Positions 10,674 to 21,445 of a stretch of DNA of 64,000 nt are shown in pieces (positions within the stretch are counted from its first letter, which is position 1; the number at the start of each line of letters is the position of its first letter). The DNA is from Notolepis coatsorum. Lineage: Eukaryota > Chordata > Actinopteri > Aulopiformes > Paralepididae. Where the stretch lies: the NCBI GenBank assembly GCA_963971535.1, contig OZ020586.1:76794703-76858702 (forward strand), in the 5' to 3' direction. The notes beneath the pieces were generated by a model, which did not search any database, was not told the DNA's origin, and saw nothing but the letters and a program-made list of their open reading frames with translations. A program made the translations under genes and the position numbers.

Positions 10674-11787
10674 ATGGCTGAGAACTTTGGAGCTCCCCTG
10701 GCTCTCCATGTGACACCCAACAGCACACAGAAAAAGATGTTTGAGAATTGTAACACCCACCTGGCAATGATTGCCTTTGTCCTCCAAGACTCTCCAGGCA
10801 ATATGCTCACCTTCTGTGAGGTAAGAACAAGCAAGCAACATATTAAGTTTCATTTGACTTTAAAAATGTTGTGATGTGAAAGCAAAATGTCCTTCTAATG
10901 TCTGATGATGCCTAATTTTCAATGTAACTTCTTTTGCAGTTGCTGGGAAATTTGGAAGCATTGATCTCAGGAAACAGAAATGGCCTTGATGCCAAAATTA
11001 GAGTCTGCTTGTCGACCAACAAATGTTTTGTCAAGGTAAATGGAAAAAATCTTTATATCTCATTGATCATGATCACTAATTTAGTTGAACCAACATAGTT
11101 TTGGGTTAAAGATGAATTCTAACTTGTGTGTTCAATTGTTTCCAGATTCCATCAAATCCAGAAAAACCAAACAGTAAGAAAAACTACTGGAAGCTTGACC
11201 ACAGTCAAATTACAGGGAAGATGGTGCGTCGTCACTTCAAGGGAATTCTGGACTGGTTCCCTGAGTTGGTCTCCAAAGTTATGGAGGCAGTCAGACCATC
11301 AGAGCACTACACTACTCTCCACTCCCCTGAACCTGCAGCCTACAGAGATGTTCAGATTAAATGTGAGGTGAAGTTCAGCAGTCCTTTTTCCATCGAATCC
11401 CTCCTGAAGAAAGACAGTCCCTCTGGCCTGGGCTCCAAGCCCTCTCCTCTGTTGGGCATTTCCAGCCTGCCAGTCAGAGTAGAACAGCAGCCTTGGTGCT
11501 CAGAGAAAGGAGTTGGAACAAAGAGGAAGTTCAGCTGGGACGCTCCACCAGTGGAGATGCACATTCTTCAACCGGCAGGTAGAAGTTATGCCATCTACCC
11601 AGCAGGGGGCAGTGTGGACCATGGACTCAGTGGTTCTGGAAACAGGCCAGTCAAGAGGATTCGTATGTGTGCTGAGCCCTCAACCCTGATCTACACAAGA
11701 CCCAGTGTTGCTCCTTATTTTACCAGCCGTCAGAACGGTTATGTCAATTATCCTCTACCAATACATTTACAGATTACAATATTTTGA
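10674..11787 (+). CDS. FoxH1-like forkhead protein, type A copy 2 (altered C-terminus)
   Basis: Exons 10674-10820, 10940-11035 and 11146-11787; intron 1 is one T longer than in A1. The most diverged A copy: APLALHV for APLPLHV, TQKKMF for TLKRMF, and GNRNGLD for GNRKGLD in exon 2. The predicted protein is 294 aa. The last 8 residues (IHLQITIF) are not those of the other A copies: after the shared ...YPLP the exon runs at 11760-11761 into MITE sequence normally found upstream of type B genes, and stops there. The normal 3' UTR and AATAAA are gone, and I see no AATAAA between 11788 and 12600, so mRNA 3' processing may be weak. The forkhead-like core and FSIESLL are unchanged. Confidence 0.7.
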
Positions 11788-11886
11788 TAATGGTTAATAT
11801 TTTGATAAAAGGTAATTTACTGTATTTGTATGGTATTTACATACTTAAAGTAGAAAAACAAAAGTAATCTCTAAAATAATACAGTG
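11760..11886. mobile_element. MITE remnant (right 127 bp) fused to A2 exon 3
   Basis: Identical in register to 28085-28211, the right part of the CACTG...CAGTG element upstream of type B genes. It ends at the CAGTG terminus at 11886. The join to A2 shares only AA, consistent with microhomology joining. Confidence 0.8.
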
Positions 11887-13209
11887 AAATTCAATTTTTT
11901 TAATTTGATTTCTTTTTACAGATTTTTTTACCTGAAACACTGGAGAATAACTGCTTCATTTTACTTAGTTTCTTCGGTAGTAATGATATACTGTTGTATT
12001 ACATTACATCATATATTTATGAATGATGTTGACAGATGGATGGCTGTATTACTGAGAATGTAATGAAAGCATAACTCGAAGTGCTTTACAATGAAATAAC
12101 TGCATATCTTTTTTCAGTATGGGAGAAAAAGTCTAATAATGCTTTTTACAAAATTATGCACATCATTCCTGATGAGACTGCTCAATTTGAGGTATTACCA
12201 GTGACTGTGGTGCAAAAACTCTGGAGTTTGGGAAGGACAGACGGATGATAGTCGCAGCAAAAAATAGACATGTTGGCTAAACCAATTGAATTTGAAGAGT
12301 TGTTTCTGCCTCTATTGCATTATATTGCAAGGGAGTTTAATGGCATTATCGCATTCTGCAAAAACAAGTAGCCTATCAGAGGATATGGATGAGGTCAAGC
12401 TATGATTCCAAACATTCCAATGTTATAGTCCCGTGAAATACCGTCCTTGCCGAACTCAATGCCATAGATTCATCATTCAGCCCATTTTACCAGAGGCAAT
12501 GATGTTTAGATCAAGGTGAAAATCATTGGAATGTGGGCACGGCCTGTACAGCAATACTCTAGTTTTAAATGCAAATGTGTAATTCACACCTGCCCTCATG
12601 TTAACTAAATGTAGCCCCAATAGCTTCATCATTAAACACATTTGATCTGAGACAATGAAGTTTAGATGGGGTGAAAATCACTGGAATGTGGGCCAAACCA
12701 TAGTAACACACAGATTTTGGTTCAACTGATATCAGGCTAAGGTTCACTCAAACTAGATTTTTATCTCAAATGTGATATCCCCAATGCATATAATTTAACA
12801 TTGAAACATTTTCTTCTTTGAATTTGAAATATTGTGTAACGTTACCGTTATCTAATTAGTAACTGGCAACTGCAGATGTCTGCCCCATGTCTATACCCCA
12901 CAATGCAAAGTGTCTAACGCTATAGCTTAATTGTAGATTCTAAACATAATGAGGTAACGCAGCTACCAAATGTTATCTTTAATCAACCTGTGTAATGTTA
13001 ATCCACAACAGCGACTTTTGGTATATGACATATCAATAGAAATACATTTACAAAAATACAAATGAAATACATTTCAAATTAATTCCACAATTCTTTGCGA
13101 TAGACTTATATCAATACACAAACAAATTTAAATTGATGACATTAGATCGGGTGTAGCTAATCTAAATAGTGTGCATCATTTTCAAAACTATATACTGTAT
13201 TTTGAGAGT
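11887..13209. other. Head-to-head type spacer between A2 and the LTR element
   Basis: The usual array spacer DNA, equivalent to 28212-29537. It contains the diverged direct repeat of about 155 bp around 12490-12690. An AATCCACA octamer lies at about 12999-13006. No supported gene. Confidence 0.6.
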
Positions 13210-13214
13210 AAATC
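13210..13214. repeat. Left target-site duplication of the LTR element (AAATC)
   Basis: AAATC precedes the element here and follows it at 19655-19659. The empty site in other units (for example around 22771) has a single AAATC. Confidence 0.95.
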
Positions 13215-13900
13215 TGTTATGGTTTGTAACCGACCCCAATCGCACAACACAAGACAGGTATGATGGTTTGCCAAGAAACAGATATTTATTTAGAACAGGG
13301 AAAAAGGGCACTGTCCCTTTAAGGGAGAAAACACAAAACACTGGAATAACACAAGAGGGGAAGGTAAAGTGCCTTTAAGAGGCGGGCAGGAAAAGGGAAC
13401 ACTATGGGAAGGTAAGGGAACGCCTAAGGGAAGGTTAAGGGAACGCCTAGGGAAACAGAGGAACTAGAGACTAGGAGAACTAGGGAAAGAGGACTAGGGA
13501 CTAGGAGAGCTAGGGATAGAGGACTAGGGACTAGGAGAACTAGGGACAGAGGACTAGGGACAGAGGGGACTGAGACCCGCGGAGGCGGGCTGGGGAACAG
13601 GGAGGAACTGGGGACAGAGAACCGCGGAGGCGGGCTGGGGACAGGGAGGAACTGGGGACTGGTGGGAAAACATCTGGGCCGCTCTGCAGAACAGAGGAGA
13701 GGGTTAATATTCAAAGGGAACAAACAGAGCAGATGCAGAACAGTCCAAATAACAAAGTAACAAAGTAAATACTATCTTCGTGTGAACAAACACACAGTGG
13801 GAGATGAAATGTCCCAAAATAATATCCACGAGAGAACAAAACAGAGTGGGAGATGAAATGTCCAAACTAATAACTAAGTGAGAACTAAAGGAGGCAATAC

Positions 13901-14436
13901 GCTGGGTGAGTGACATCACAATCAAAACTCACCCAGGCGTATGCGTAATGGTACAGGAACAGCAGCGGGACGAGGGCAAGGGGCATTACGCTGAGTGAGT
14001 GACATCACAATCAAAACTCACCCAGGCGTATGCGTAAAGGTACAGGGACAGCAGCGGGAACGGGGGCAAGGGCACTACGCTGAGTGAGTGACATCACAAT
14101 CAAAACTCACCCAGGCGTATGCGTAAAGGTACAGGGACAGCAGCGGGAACGGGGGCAAGGGCACTACGCTGAGTGAGTGACATCACAATCAAAACTCACC
14201 CAGGCGTATGCGTAAAGGTACAGGGACAGCAGCGGGAACGGGGGCAAGGGCACTACGCTGAGTGAGTGACATCACAATCAAAACTCACCCAGGCGTATGC
14301 GTAAAGGTACAGGGACAGCAGCGGGAACGGGGGCAAGAGGCATTACGCTGAGTGAGTGACATCACAATCAAAACTCACCCAGGCGTATGCGTAAAGGTAC
14401 AGGGACAGCAGCGGGAACGGGGGCAACGCCACCGGG
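13901..14436. repeat. 89-90-bp tandem repeat, six units, inside LTR
   Basis: The unit starts GCTGAGTGAGTGACATCACA and recurs at 13901, 13990, 14079, 14168, 14257 and 14347. The partner LTR carries the same array at 17671-18206. Each unit holds a TGACATCA element resembling a CRE/AP-1 site; relevance is unknown. Confidence 0.9.
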
Positions 14437-14870
14437 TGGCTGGCTGTCCGAGCCGAGGGACAGAGTGCTGGAACAGTGGCGGTGGCGAGGGCGTCGTCCA
14501 CCGGGTAGCCGACTGTCGGAGCCGAGGAACAGAGTGCTGGAACAGTGGCGGTGGCGAGGATGTCGTCCACCGGGTAGCCGCTGTCGGAGCCGAGGAACAG
14601 GGTGCTGGAATAGCGGCGGTGGCGAGGATGTCGTCCACCGGGTAGCCGCTGTCGGAGCCGAGGAACAGGGTGCTGGAACAGCGGCGGTGGCGAGGATGTC
14701 GTCCACCGGGTAGCCGCTGTCGGAGCCGAGGAACAGAGTGCGCGCCACACCTTGGTGTGCGCGTCGGAACAGTGGCGGTGGCGAGGGTGTCGTCCACCGG
14801 GTAGCCGCTGTCGGAGCCGAGGAACAGAGTGCGCGCCACACCTTGGTGTGCGCGTCGGAACCGAGAGACG
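14437..14870. repeat. About 60-65-bp GC-rich tandem repeats inside LTR
   Basis: Repeated GTCGTCCACCGGGTAGCC and GTCGGAGCCGAGGAACAG blocks, about six units, the last two interrupted by CGCGCCACACCTTGGTGTGCG. The partner is at 18207-18640. One of the LTR differences (14611) lies here. Confidence 0.8.
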
Positions 14871-14889
14871 CCTCGGGGTGCGTCTGCGA

Positions 14890-15140
14890 GGAGGAGTGTG
14901 CCAAGCACGAAGGTCTGGAAGATGCGCGTCGGCGCGCTGAGGTCTGGAGAGCGTGCCAAGCTCGAAGGTCTGGAAGATGCGCGTCTGTGCGCTGGTACGG
15001 AGGAGCGTGCCAAGCTCGAAGGTCTGGAAGATGCGCGTCAGTGCGCTGGTACGGAGGAGCGTGCCAAGCTCGAAGGTCTGGAAGATGCGCGTCTGTGCGC
15101 TGGTACGGAGGAGCGTGCCAAGCTCGAAGGTCTGAAGTGG
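14890..15140. repeat. About 55-bp tandem repeat inside LTR
   Basis: Units containing GTGCCAAGCTCGAAGGTCTG followed by GAAGATGCGCG recur about four to five times. The partner is at 18660-18910. A separate diverged duplication around 15130-15330 repeats GTGGAACACTGGAATACCTC. Confidence 0.8.
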
Positions 15141-15884
15141 AACACTGGAATACCTCCCGTAGAGGATTAGAGAGCGCAGTACAGTGTCTCCCTCCAGGCA
15201 AACGGCGGCAGGTGGCGAAGGCTTGAGCGCATCTGGCGCGCTGGTCTGGAGTGGAACACTGGAATACCTCCCGTAGAGAATTAGAGAGCGCAGTACAATG
15301 TCTCCCTCCAGGCAAACGGCGACAGGTGGCCAAAGCCCTTGAAGATGCGCGTTGCGCGCTGGTGACTGGAGAGCGTGCCAAGCCCGAGGGTCCGGGAGAT
15401 GCGCGTTGGTCTAGATGTGCGACAGGACGAACAGCTGCGCTGGGGTCTGCAGTGGAACGCTGGGGTGCCTCCCGTGGAAGTTACAGGGAGCGCAGAACAG
15501 TCTCCTCCACAGGCCACGGCGACAGCAGACGAAGGCTGGAGCAAACATCTCAAGGCTGGAGAGATCCATCTTACAGCATTGGTAGACCAGAGGATCTCCC
15601 GAAAGAGTCTAGATGTTAGAGAATATGACTCAGCATGAATACAACACGACCCCACGCCGAAACGAGGGGAAGAGCCCTGGTATTTAAAGCCCACAGGGGA
15701 ACTAATTAGCCTGCCACCACAGGTGCGAGAGGTAATTGATAATAGTCCAGGTGTGGCCACTGAGAGTAAACGAGAGTAAAGAACGAGAGGGTGGGGGCTA
15801 GAGAGAGTGAGTGAGAAGGGAATTTCTAACAGTAGGCTTTAAAGAAACAGAGAAAAGGTGGTGAGCAGCGGGCAAAACCTCACA

Positions 15885-16984
15885 GTACCCCCCCCTCAAC
15901 GGGAGCCACCCGGCGACCCAAAACAAATACAGACAGAGTGGCAGGGGGCAAAACAAGAGGTACTGGCCAAGCCAGCAGGGGAAGCCACCACAAGAGTGGG
16001 GCTAGCAAAAGAAACAGGGTCGCCGAGGGGTAACTAGGGTAGCAGAGGGGCAACTGGTCTAGAGGAACTGGGTCTAGAGAACTAGTCTAGCGAACTGGGC
16101 AAGAGAACTGGTCTAGAGAACTGGTTTAGAGAACTGGTCTAGAGAACTGGTCTAGAGGAACTGGTCTAGAGGAACTGGGTCTAGAGAACTGGTCTAGAGC
16201 AACTGGTCTAGAGGAACTGAGGGGCAAGCAGGGTAGCTGCCAGGGCACTGATAGCTACAGGGCCTATGCTAGCTGTACTGCTACATCAACATAGAGGCTG
16301 CGCTAGCTGCCGGAGCTAGGCTGGCAGACAGGGCTGGACCAGCATGAGAGCACAAGCTAGCTGGAAGGACAGTCCTAGCTGTGTGAGATAAACTGACCTT
16401 GCTAGCTGAAAGGGCAGTCCTAGCAGTGGGAAAAACTACACAAAAAAGTGGAGGCCATGCAGAGGGACCGGGTTAGCTGCTTGGGCCTGGCTAGCTACAG
16501 GGCCTATGCCAGCTGCAAGGCTGCATTAACATAGAGGCTGTGCTAACAGCCGGGGCCAAGCTAGCAGACCGGGGCCATGCAGAGGGAAACTGGGTTAGCC
16601 GCCAGGGCATGGCTAGCTACAGGGCCTATGCCAGCAGCAAGGGCTGCATAAACATAGAGGCTGTGCTAACAGCCGGGGCTAAGCTAGCAGACAGGGGCTC
16701 TGCTGAGGGACTGGGTTAGCTGCCAGGGCATGGCTAGCTACAGGGGGGTCAAACAGGGCAAAACGGGAAGCAAACAGGGGAGCTAACCGGGGAGACTAAC
16801 AAGCTAAACAGGGGAGAAACAGGCTAACAAGGGAGCTAAACAGGACTAACAAGGAAGCCAACAGGGCTAACAGGGGAGCTAACAGGCGAGCTAGAGGGGA
16901 ACTAGAGGGAACAAGAAAAAAAAAAGGCAAACTCAACATACACCATCTGTGCTGGCTGGGGTCGTCGATTTGGTGGGGTCGTAC
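15885..16984 (-). repeat. Internal domain of LTR element, non-coding and repetitive
   Basis: No gag, protease, RT or integrase frame on either strand. 16055-16220 is a run of short GAACTGGTCTAGAG-type repeats. About 16240-16745 holds three diverged copies of a roughly 120-150-bp block with GGCTAGCTACAGGGCCTATG. The end next to 15885 carries the PPT-like G-run. I could not match the end next to 16984 to a tRNA primer site. Confidence 0.75.
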
Positions 16985-19654
16985 TGTTCTGGTTTGTAAC
17001 CGACCCCAATCGCACAACACAAGACAGGTATGATGGTTTGCCAAGAAACAGATATTTATTTAGAACAGGGAAAAAGGGCACTGTCCCTTTAAGGGAGAAA
17101 ACACAAAACACTGGAATAACACAAGAGGGGAAGGTAAAGTGCCTTTAAGAGGCGGGCAGGAAAAGGGAACACTATGGGAAGGTAAGGGAACGCCTAAGGG
17201 AAGGTTAAGGGAACGCCTAGGGAAACAGAGGAACTAGAGACTAGGAGAACTAGGGAAAGAGGACTAGGGACTAGGAGAGCTAGGGATAGAGGACTAGGGA
17301 CTAGGAGAACTAGGGACAGAGGACTAGGGACAGAGGGGACTGAGACCCGCGGAGGCGGGCTGGGGAACAGGGAGGAACTGGGGACAGAGAACCGCGGAGG
17401 CGGGCTGGGGACAGGGAGGAACTGGGGACTGGTGGGAAAACATCTGGGCCGCTCTGCAGAACAGAGGAGAGGGTTAATATTCAAAGGGAACAAACAGAGC
17501 AGATGCAGAACAGTCCAAATAACAAAGTAACAAAGTAAATACTATCTTCGTGTGAACAAACACACAGTGGGAGATGAAATGTCCCAAAATAATATCCACG
17601 AGAGAACAAAACAGAGTGGGAGATGAAATGTCCAAACTAATAACTAAGTGAGAACTAAAGGAGGCAATACGCTGGGTGAGTGACATCACAATCAAAACTC
17701 ACCCAGGCGTATGCGTAATGGTACAGGAACAGCAGCGGGACGAGGGCAAGGGGCATTACGCTGAGTGAGTGACATCACAATCAAAACTCACCCAGGCGTA
17801 TGCGTAAAGGTACAGGGACAGCAGCGGGAACGGGGGCAAGGGCACTACGCTGAGTGAGTGACATCACAATCAAAACTCACCCAGGCGTATGCGTAAAGGT
17901 ACAGGGACAGCAGCGGGAACGGGGGCAAGGGCACTACGCTGAGTGAGTGACATCACAATCAAAACTCACCCAGGCGTATGCGTAAAGGTACAGGGACAGC
18001 AGCGGGAACGGGGGCAAGGGCACTACGCTGAGTGAGTGACATCACAATCAAAACTCACCCAGGCGTATGCGTAAAGGTACAGGGACAGCAGCGGGAACGG
18101 GGGCAAGAGGCATTACGCTGAGTGAGTGACATCACAATCAAAACTCACCCAGGCGTATGCGTAAAGGTACAGGGACAGCAGCGGGAACGGGGGCAACGCC
18201 ACCGGGTGGCTGGCTGTCCGAGCCGAGGGACAGAGTGCTGGAACAGTGGCGGTGGCGAGGGCGTCGTCCACCGGGTAGCCGACTGTCGGAGCCGAGGAAC
18301 AGAGTGCTGGAACAGTGGCGGTGGCGAGGATGTCGTCCACCGGGTAGCCGCTGTCGGAGCCGAGGAACAGGGTGCTGGAACAGCGGCGGTGGCGAGGATG
18401 TCGTCCACCGGGTAGCCGCTGTCGGAGCCGAGGAACAGGGTGCTGGAACAGCGGCGGTGGCGAGGATGTCGTCCACCGGGTAGCCGCTGTCGGAGCCGAG
18501 GAACAGAGTGCGCGCCACACCTTGGTGTGCGCGTCGGAACAGTGGCGGTGGCGAGGGTGTCGTCCACCGGGTAGCCGCTGTCGGAGCCGAGGAACAGAGT
18601 GCGCGCCACACCTTGGTGTGCGCGTCGGAACCGAGAGACGCCTCGGGGTGCGTCTGCGAGGAGGAGTGTGCCAAGCACGAAGGTCTGGAAGATGCGCGTC
18701 GGCGCGCTGAGGTCTGGAGAGCGTGCCAAGCTCGAAGGTCTGGAAGATGCGCGTCTGTGCGCTGGTACGGAGGAGCGTGCCAAGCTCGAAGGTCTGGAAG
18801 ATGCGCGTCAGTGCGCTGGTACGGAGGAGCGTGCCAAGCTCGAAGGTCTGGAAGATGCGCGTCTGTGCGCTGGTATGGAGGAGCGTGCCAAGCTCGAAGG
18901 TCTGAAGTGGAACACTGGAATACCTCCCGTAGAGGATTAGAGAGCGCAGTACAGTGTCTCCCTCCAGGCAAACGGCGGCAGGTGGCGAAGGCTTGAGCGC
19001 ATCTGGCGCGCTGGTCTGGAGTGGAACACTGGAATACCTCCCGTAGAGAATTAGAGAGCGCAGTACAATGTCTCCCTCCAGGCAAACGGCGACAGGTGGC
19101 CAAAGCCCTTGAAGATGCGCGTTGCGCGCTGGTGACTGGAGAGCGTGCCAAGCCCGAGGGTCCGGGAGATGCGCGTTGGTCTAGATGTGCGACAGGACGA
19201 ACAGCTGCGCTGGGGTCTGCAGTGGAACGCTGGGGTGCCTCCCGTGGAAGTTACAGGGAGCGCAGAACAGTCTCCTCCACAGGCCACGGCGACAGCAGAC
19301 GAAGGCTGGAGCAAACATCTCAAGGCTGGAGAGATCCATCTTACAGCATTGGTAGACCAGAGGATCTCCCGAAAGAGTCTAGATGTTAGAGAATATGACT
19401 CAGCATGAATACAACACGACCCCACGCCGAAACGAGGGGAAGAGCCCTGGTATTTAAAGCCCACAGGGGAACTAATTAGCCTGCCACCACAGGTGCGAGA
19501 GGTAATTGATAATAGTCCAGGTGTGGCCACTGAGAGTAAACGAGAGTAAAGAACGAGAGGGTGGGGGCTAGAGAGAGTGAGTGAGAAGGGAATTTCTAAC
19601 AGTAGGCTTTAAAGAAACAGAGAAAAGGTGGTGAGCAGCGGGCAAAACCTCACA
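16985..19654 (-). repeat. LTR (5' LTR in element orientation)
   Basis: The same length as the left LTR (2,670 bp; constant offset 3,770). It starts TGTTCTGG and ends CCTCACA, directly followed by AAATC. On the - strand a TATA-type TTTAAATACC lies near 19453 and a poly(A) signal at 17055-17060, so the transcribed R region would be about 2.4 kb, unusually long. Confidence 0.93.
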
Positions 19655-19659
19655 AAATC
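19655..19659. repeat. Right target-site duplication (AAATC)
   Basis: Second copy of the AAATC duplication. Array sequence continues with AAGCATAATAAAC, as in uninterrupted units. Confidence 0.95.
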
Positions 19660-20233
19660 AAGCATAATAAACATTCATGTTCTAATGAAGCCTGAGAAAC
19701 CAAGTTTGCACTTCACCGCATAGGTCCTTGTGAATCGCTAATGTCTATTTTGTAGTTGTAAACAGTGATCCCCTCATTAAAGTGGCCAATATCTGAAGAG
19801 GGCAGTGATGGATGAAGTGTGATTGTTATTATATGTACTTAATAAGTATATAGGGTATACAATGGAAGGAATTTGTATTTCTTTAGTCTAAGATAGTGAT
19901 CCATAATCAGAAAATGTCCATATTATTTCAGCTGCTTCTGTTCTAAATAGTAGAGTATAAGAGTATGGTAAGAGAGAGCTAAAAGTACAATCACCATCCA
20001 TTGGTCCAGATAGGTTTGTTGGAAGTGGGCTGTTATGACGGCCATTGACCCCACCTCATCCAGATGAAAAGGCCCTCATCAACCTGGAATGCACACCTTG
20101 TAATGTTCTATTGTTCTGGCAGGACTTATATCCAGAAGTCTGGGACTCCATCACTCCAGGTCCACAGCTCCACTGAGTGAGGTTCTGATACCACTGTGTG
20201 TGACTTGACTCTACAACCAACAAGAAGCAGAAC
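19660..20233. other. A3 upstream region with 468-bp deletion
   Basis: Spacer DNA runs to 19949, then 9 bases of filler (GTAGAGTAT, 19950-19958), then array DNA again at the equivalent of 23532. Bases matching 23064-23531 are missing. The TATA-like promoter block is kept. Confidence 0.85.
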
Positions 20234-21346
20234 ATGGCTGAGAACTTTGGAGCTCCCCTGCCTCTCCATGTGACACCCAACAGCACACTGAAAAGGATGT
20301 TTGAGAATTGTAACACCCACCTAGCAATGATTGCCTTTGTCCTCCAAGACTCTCCAGGCAATATGCTCACCTTCTGTGAGGTAAGAACAAGCAAGCAACA
20401 TATTAAGTTTCATTTGACTTTAAAAATGTTGTGATGTGAAAGCAAAATGTCCTTCTAATGTCTGATGATGCCTAATTTTCAATGTAACTTCTTTGCAGTT
20501 GCTGGGAAATTTGGAAGCATTGATCTCAGGAAACAGAAAAGGCCTTGATGCCAAAATTAGAGTCTGCTTGTCGACCAACAAATGTTTTGTCAAGGTAAAT
20601 GGAAAAAATCTTTATATCTCATTGATCATGATCACTAATTTAGTTGAACCAACATAGTTTTGGGTTAAAGATGAATTCTAACTTGTGTGTTCAATTGTTT
20701 CCAGATTCCATCAAATCCAGAAAAACCAAACAGTAAGAAAAACTACTGGAAGCTTGACCACAGTCAAATTACAGGGAAGATGGTGCGTCGTCACTTCAAG
20801 GGAATTCTGGACTGGTTCCCTGAGTTGGTCTCCAAAGTTATGGAGGCAGTCAGACCATCAGAGCACTACACTACTCTCCACTCCCCTGAACCTGCAGCCT
20901 ACAGAGATGTTTAGATTAAATGTGAGGTGAAGTTCAGCAGTCCTTTCTCCATCGAATCCCTCCTGAAGAAAGACAGTCCCTCTGGCCTGGGCTCCAAACC
21001 CTCTCCTCTATTGGGCATTTCCAGCCTGCCAGTCAGAGTAGAACAGCAGCCTTGGTGCTCAGAGAAAGGAGTTGGAACAAAGAGGAAGTTCAGCTGGGAC
21101 GCTCCACCAGTGGAGATGCACATTCTTCAACCGGCAGGTAGAAGTTATGCCATCTACCCAGCAGGGGGCAGTGTGGACCATGGACTCAGTGGTTCTGGAA
21201 ACAGGCCAGTCAAGAGGATTCGTATGTGTGCTGAGCCCTCAACCCTGATCTACACAAGACCCAGTGTTGCTCCTTATTTTACCAGCCGTCAGAACGGTTA
21301 TGTCAATTATCCTCTACCAATACATTTACAGATTACAATATTTTGA
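20234..21346 (+). pseudogene. FoxH1-like type A copy 3, nonsense-mutated
   Basis: Exons 20234-20380, 20499-20594 and 20705-21346 with normal splice sites. In exon 3 the codon at 20912-20914 is TAG where all other A copies have CAG, ending the protein after 150 residues, just before the FSIESLL motif. The forkhead-like part would still be made if the mRNA is stable; the stop lies in the last exon, so nonsense-mediated decay is not expected. Downstream the frame stays open to 21346 with the same altered IHLQITIF end as A2. A 6.4-kb LTR element and a 468-bp deletion also affect its upstream region. Probably a dead copy; a truncated protein remains possible. Confidence 0.85.
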
Positions 21347-21445
21347 TAATGGTTAATATTTTGATAAAAGGTAATTTACTGTATTTGTATGGTATTTACA
21401 TACTTAAAGTAGAAAAACAAAAGTAATCTCTAAAATAATACAGTG
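21319..21445. mobile_element. MITE remnant (127 bp) fused to A3 exon 3
   Basis: The same junction and same 127-bp MITE remainder as at 11760-11886, so A2 and A3 descend from one rearranged ancestor. Confidence 0.8.

Larger units (their letters stand above)
13215..15884 (-). repeat. LTR (3' LTR in element orientation)
   Basis: Starts TGTTATGG and ends CCTCACA, giving TG...CA ends on either strand. It differs from the partner LTR at 13219 (A versus C), 14611 (T versus C) and 15106 (C versus T) by my reading. Most of it is minisatellite-like tandem repeats. Open frames of up to 337 codons inside it come from those repeats. Confidence 0.93.
13215..19654 (-). mobile_element. Non-autonomous LTR retrotransposon (LARD-like, Ty3/gypsy-type ends)
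   Basis: Two 2,670-bp direct LTRs flank 1,100 bp of non-coding internal DNA, with a 5-bp AAATC duplication. Orientation is taken as - strand from three signs. A G-rich PPT-like run (GAGGGGGGGGTAC on the - strand) abuts the left LTR at 15885-15897. A TTTAAATACC TATA-type box lies near 15683. AATAAA lies near the LTR 3' end (13285-13290 on the + strand as TTTATT). No gag or pol frame exists, so it must have been moved in trans. By eye the LTRs differ at only three positions, so insertion is recent, after the array formed. Confidence 0.9.

Noticed and set aside
13901..14436. CRISPR-like regular repeats
   Set aside because: Units are contiguous with no variable spacers, and the context is eukaryotic.
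14368..15381. 337-codon reverse frame in the LTR (and its twin at 18138-19151)
   Set aside because: It lies entirely over tandem repeats; frames on both strands are open for the same reason, and the peptide is itself a low-complexity repeat.
15281..15760. 159-codon reverse frame in the LTR
   Set aside because: Inside the LTR with no domain signature; the overlapping opposite-strand frame is also open.
13215..19654. Direct repeats as a segmental duplication rather than LTRs
   Set aside because: The AAATC duplication, TG...CA ends, adjacent G-rich run and internal promoter/poly(A) signals fit an LTR element better.
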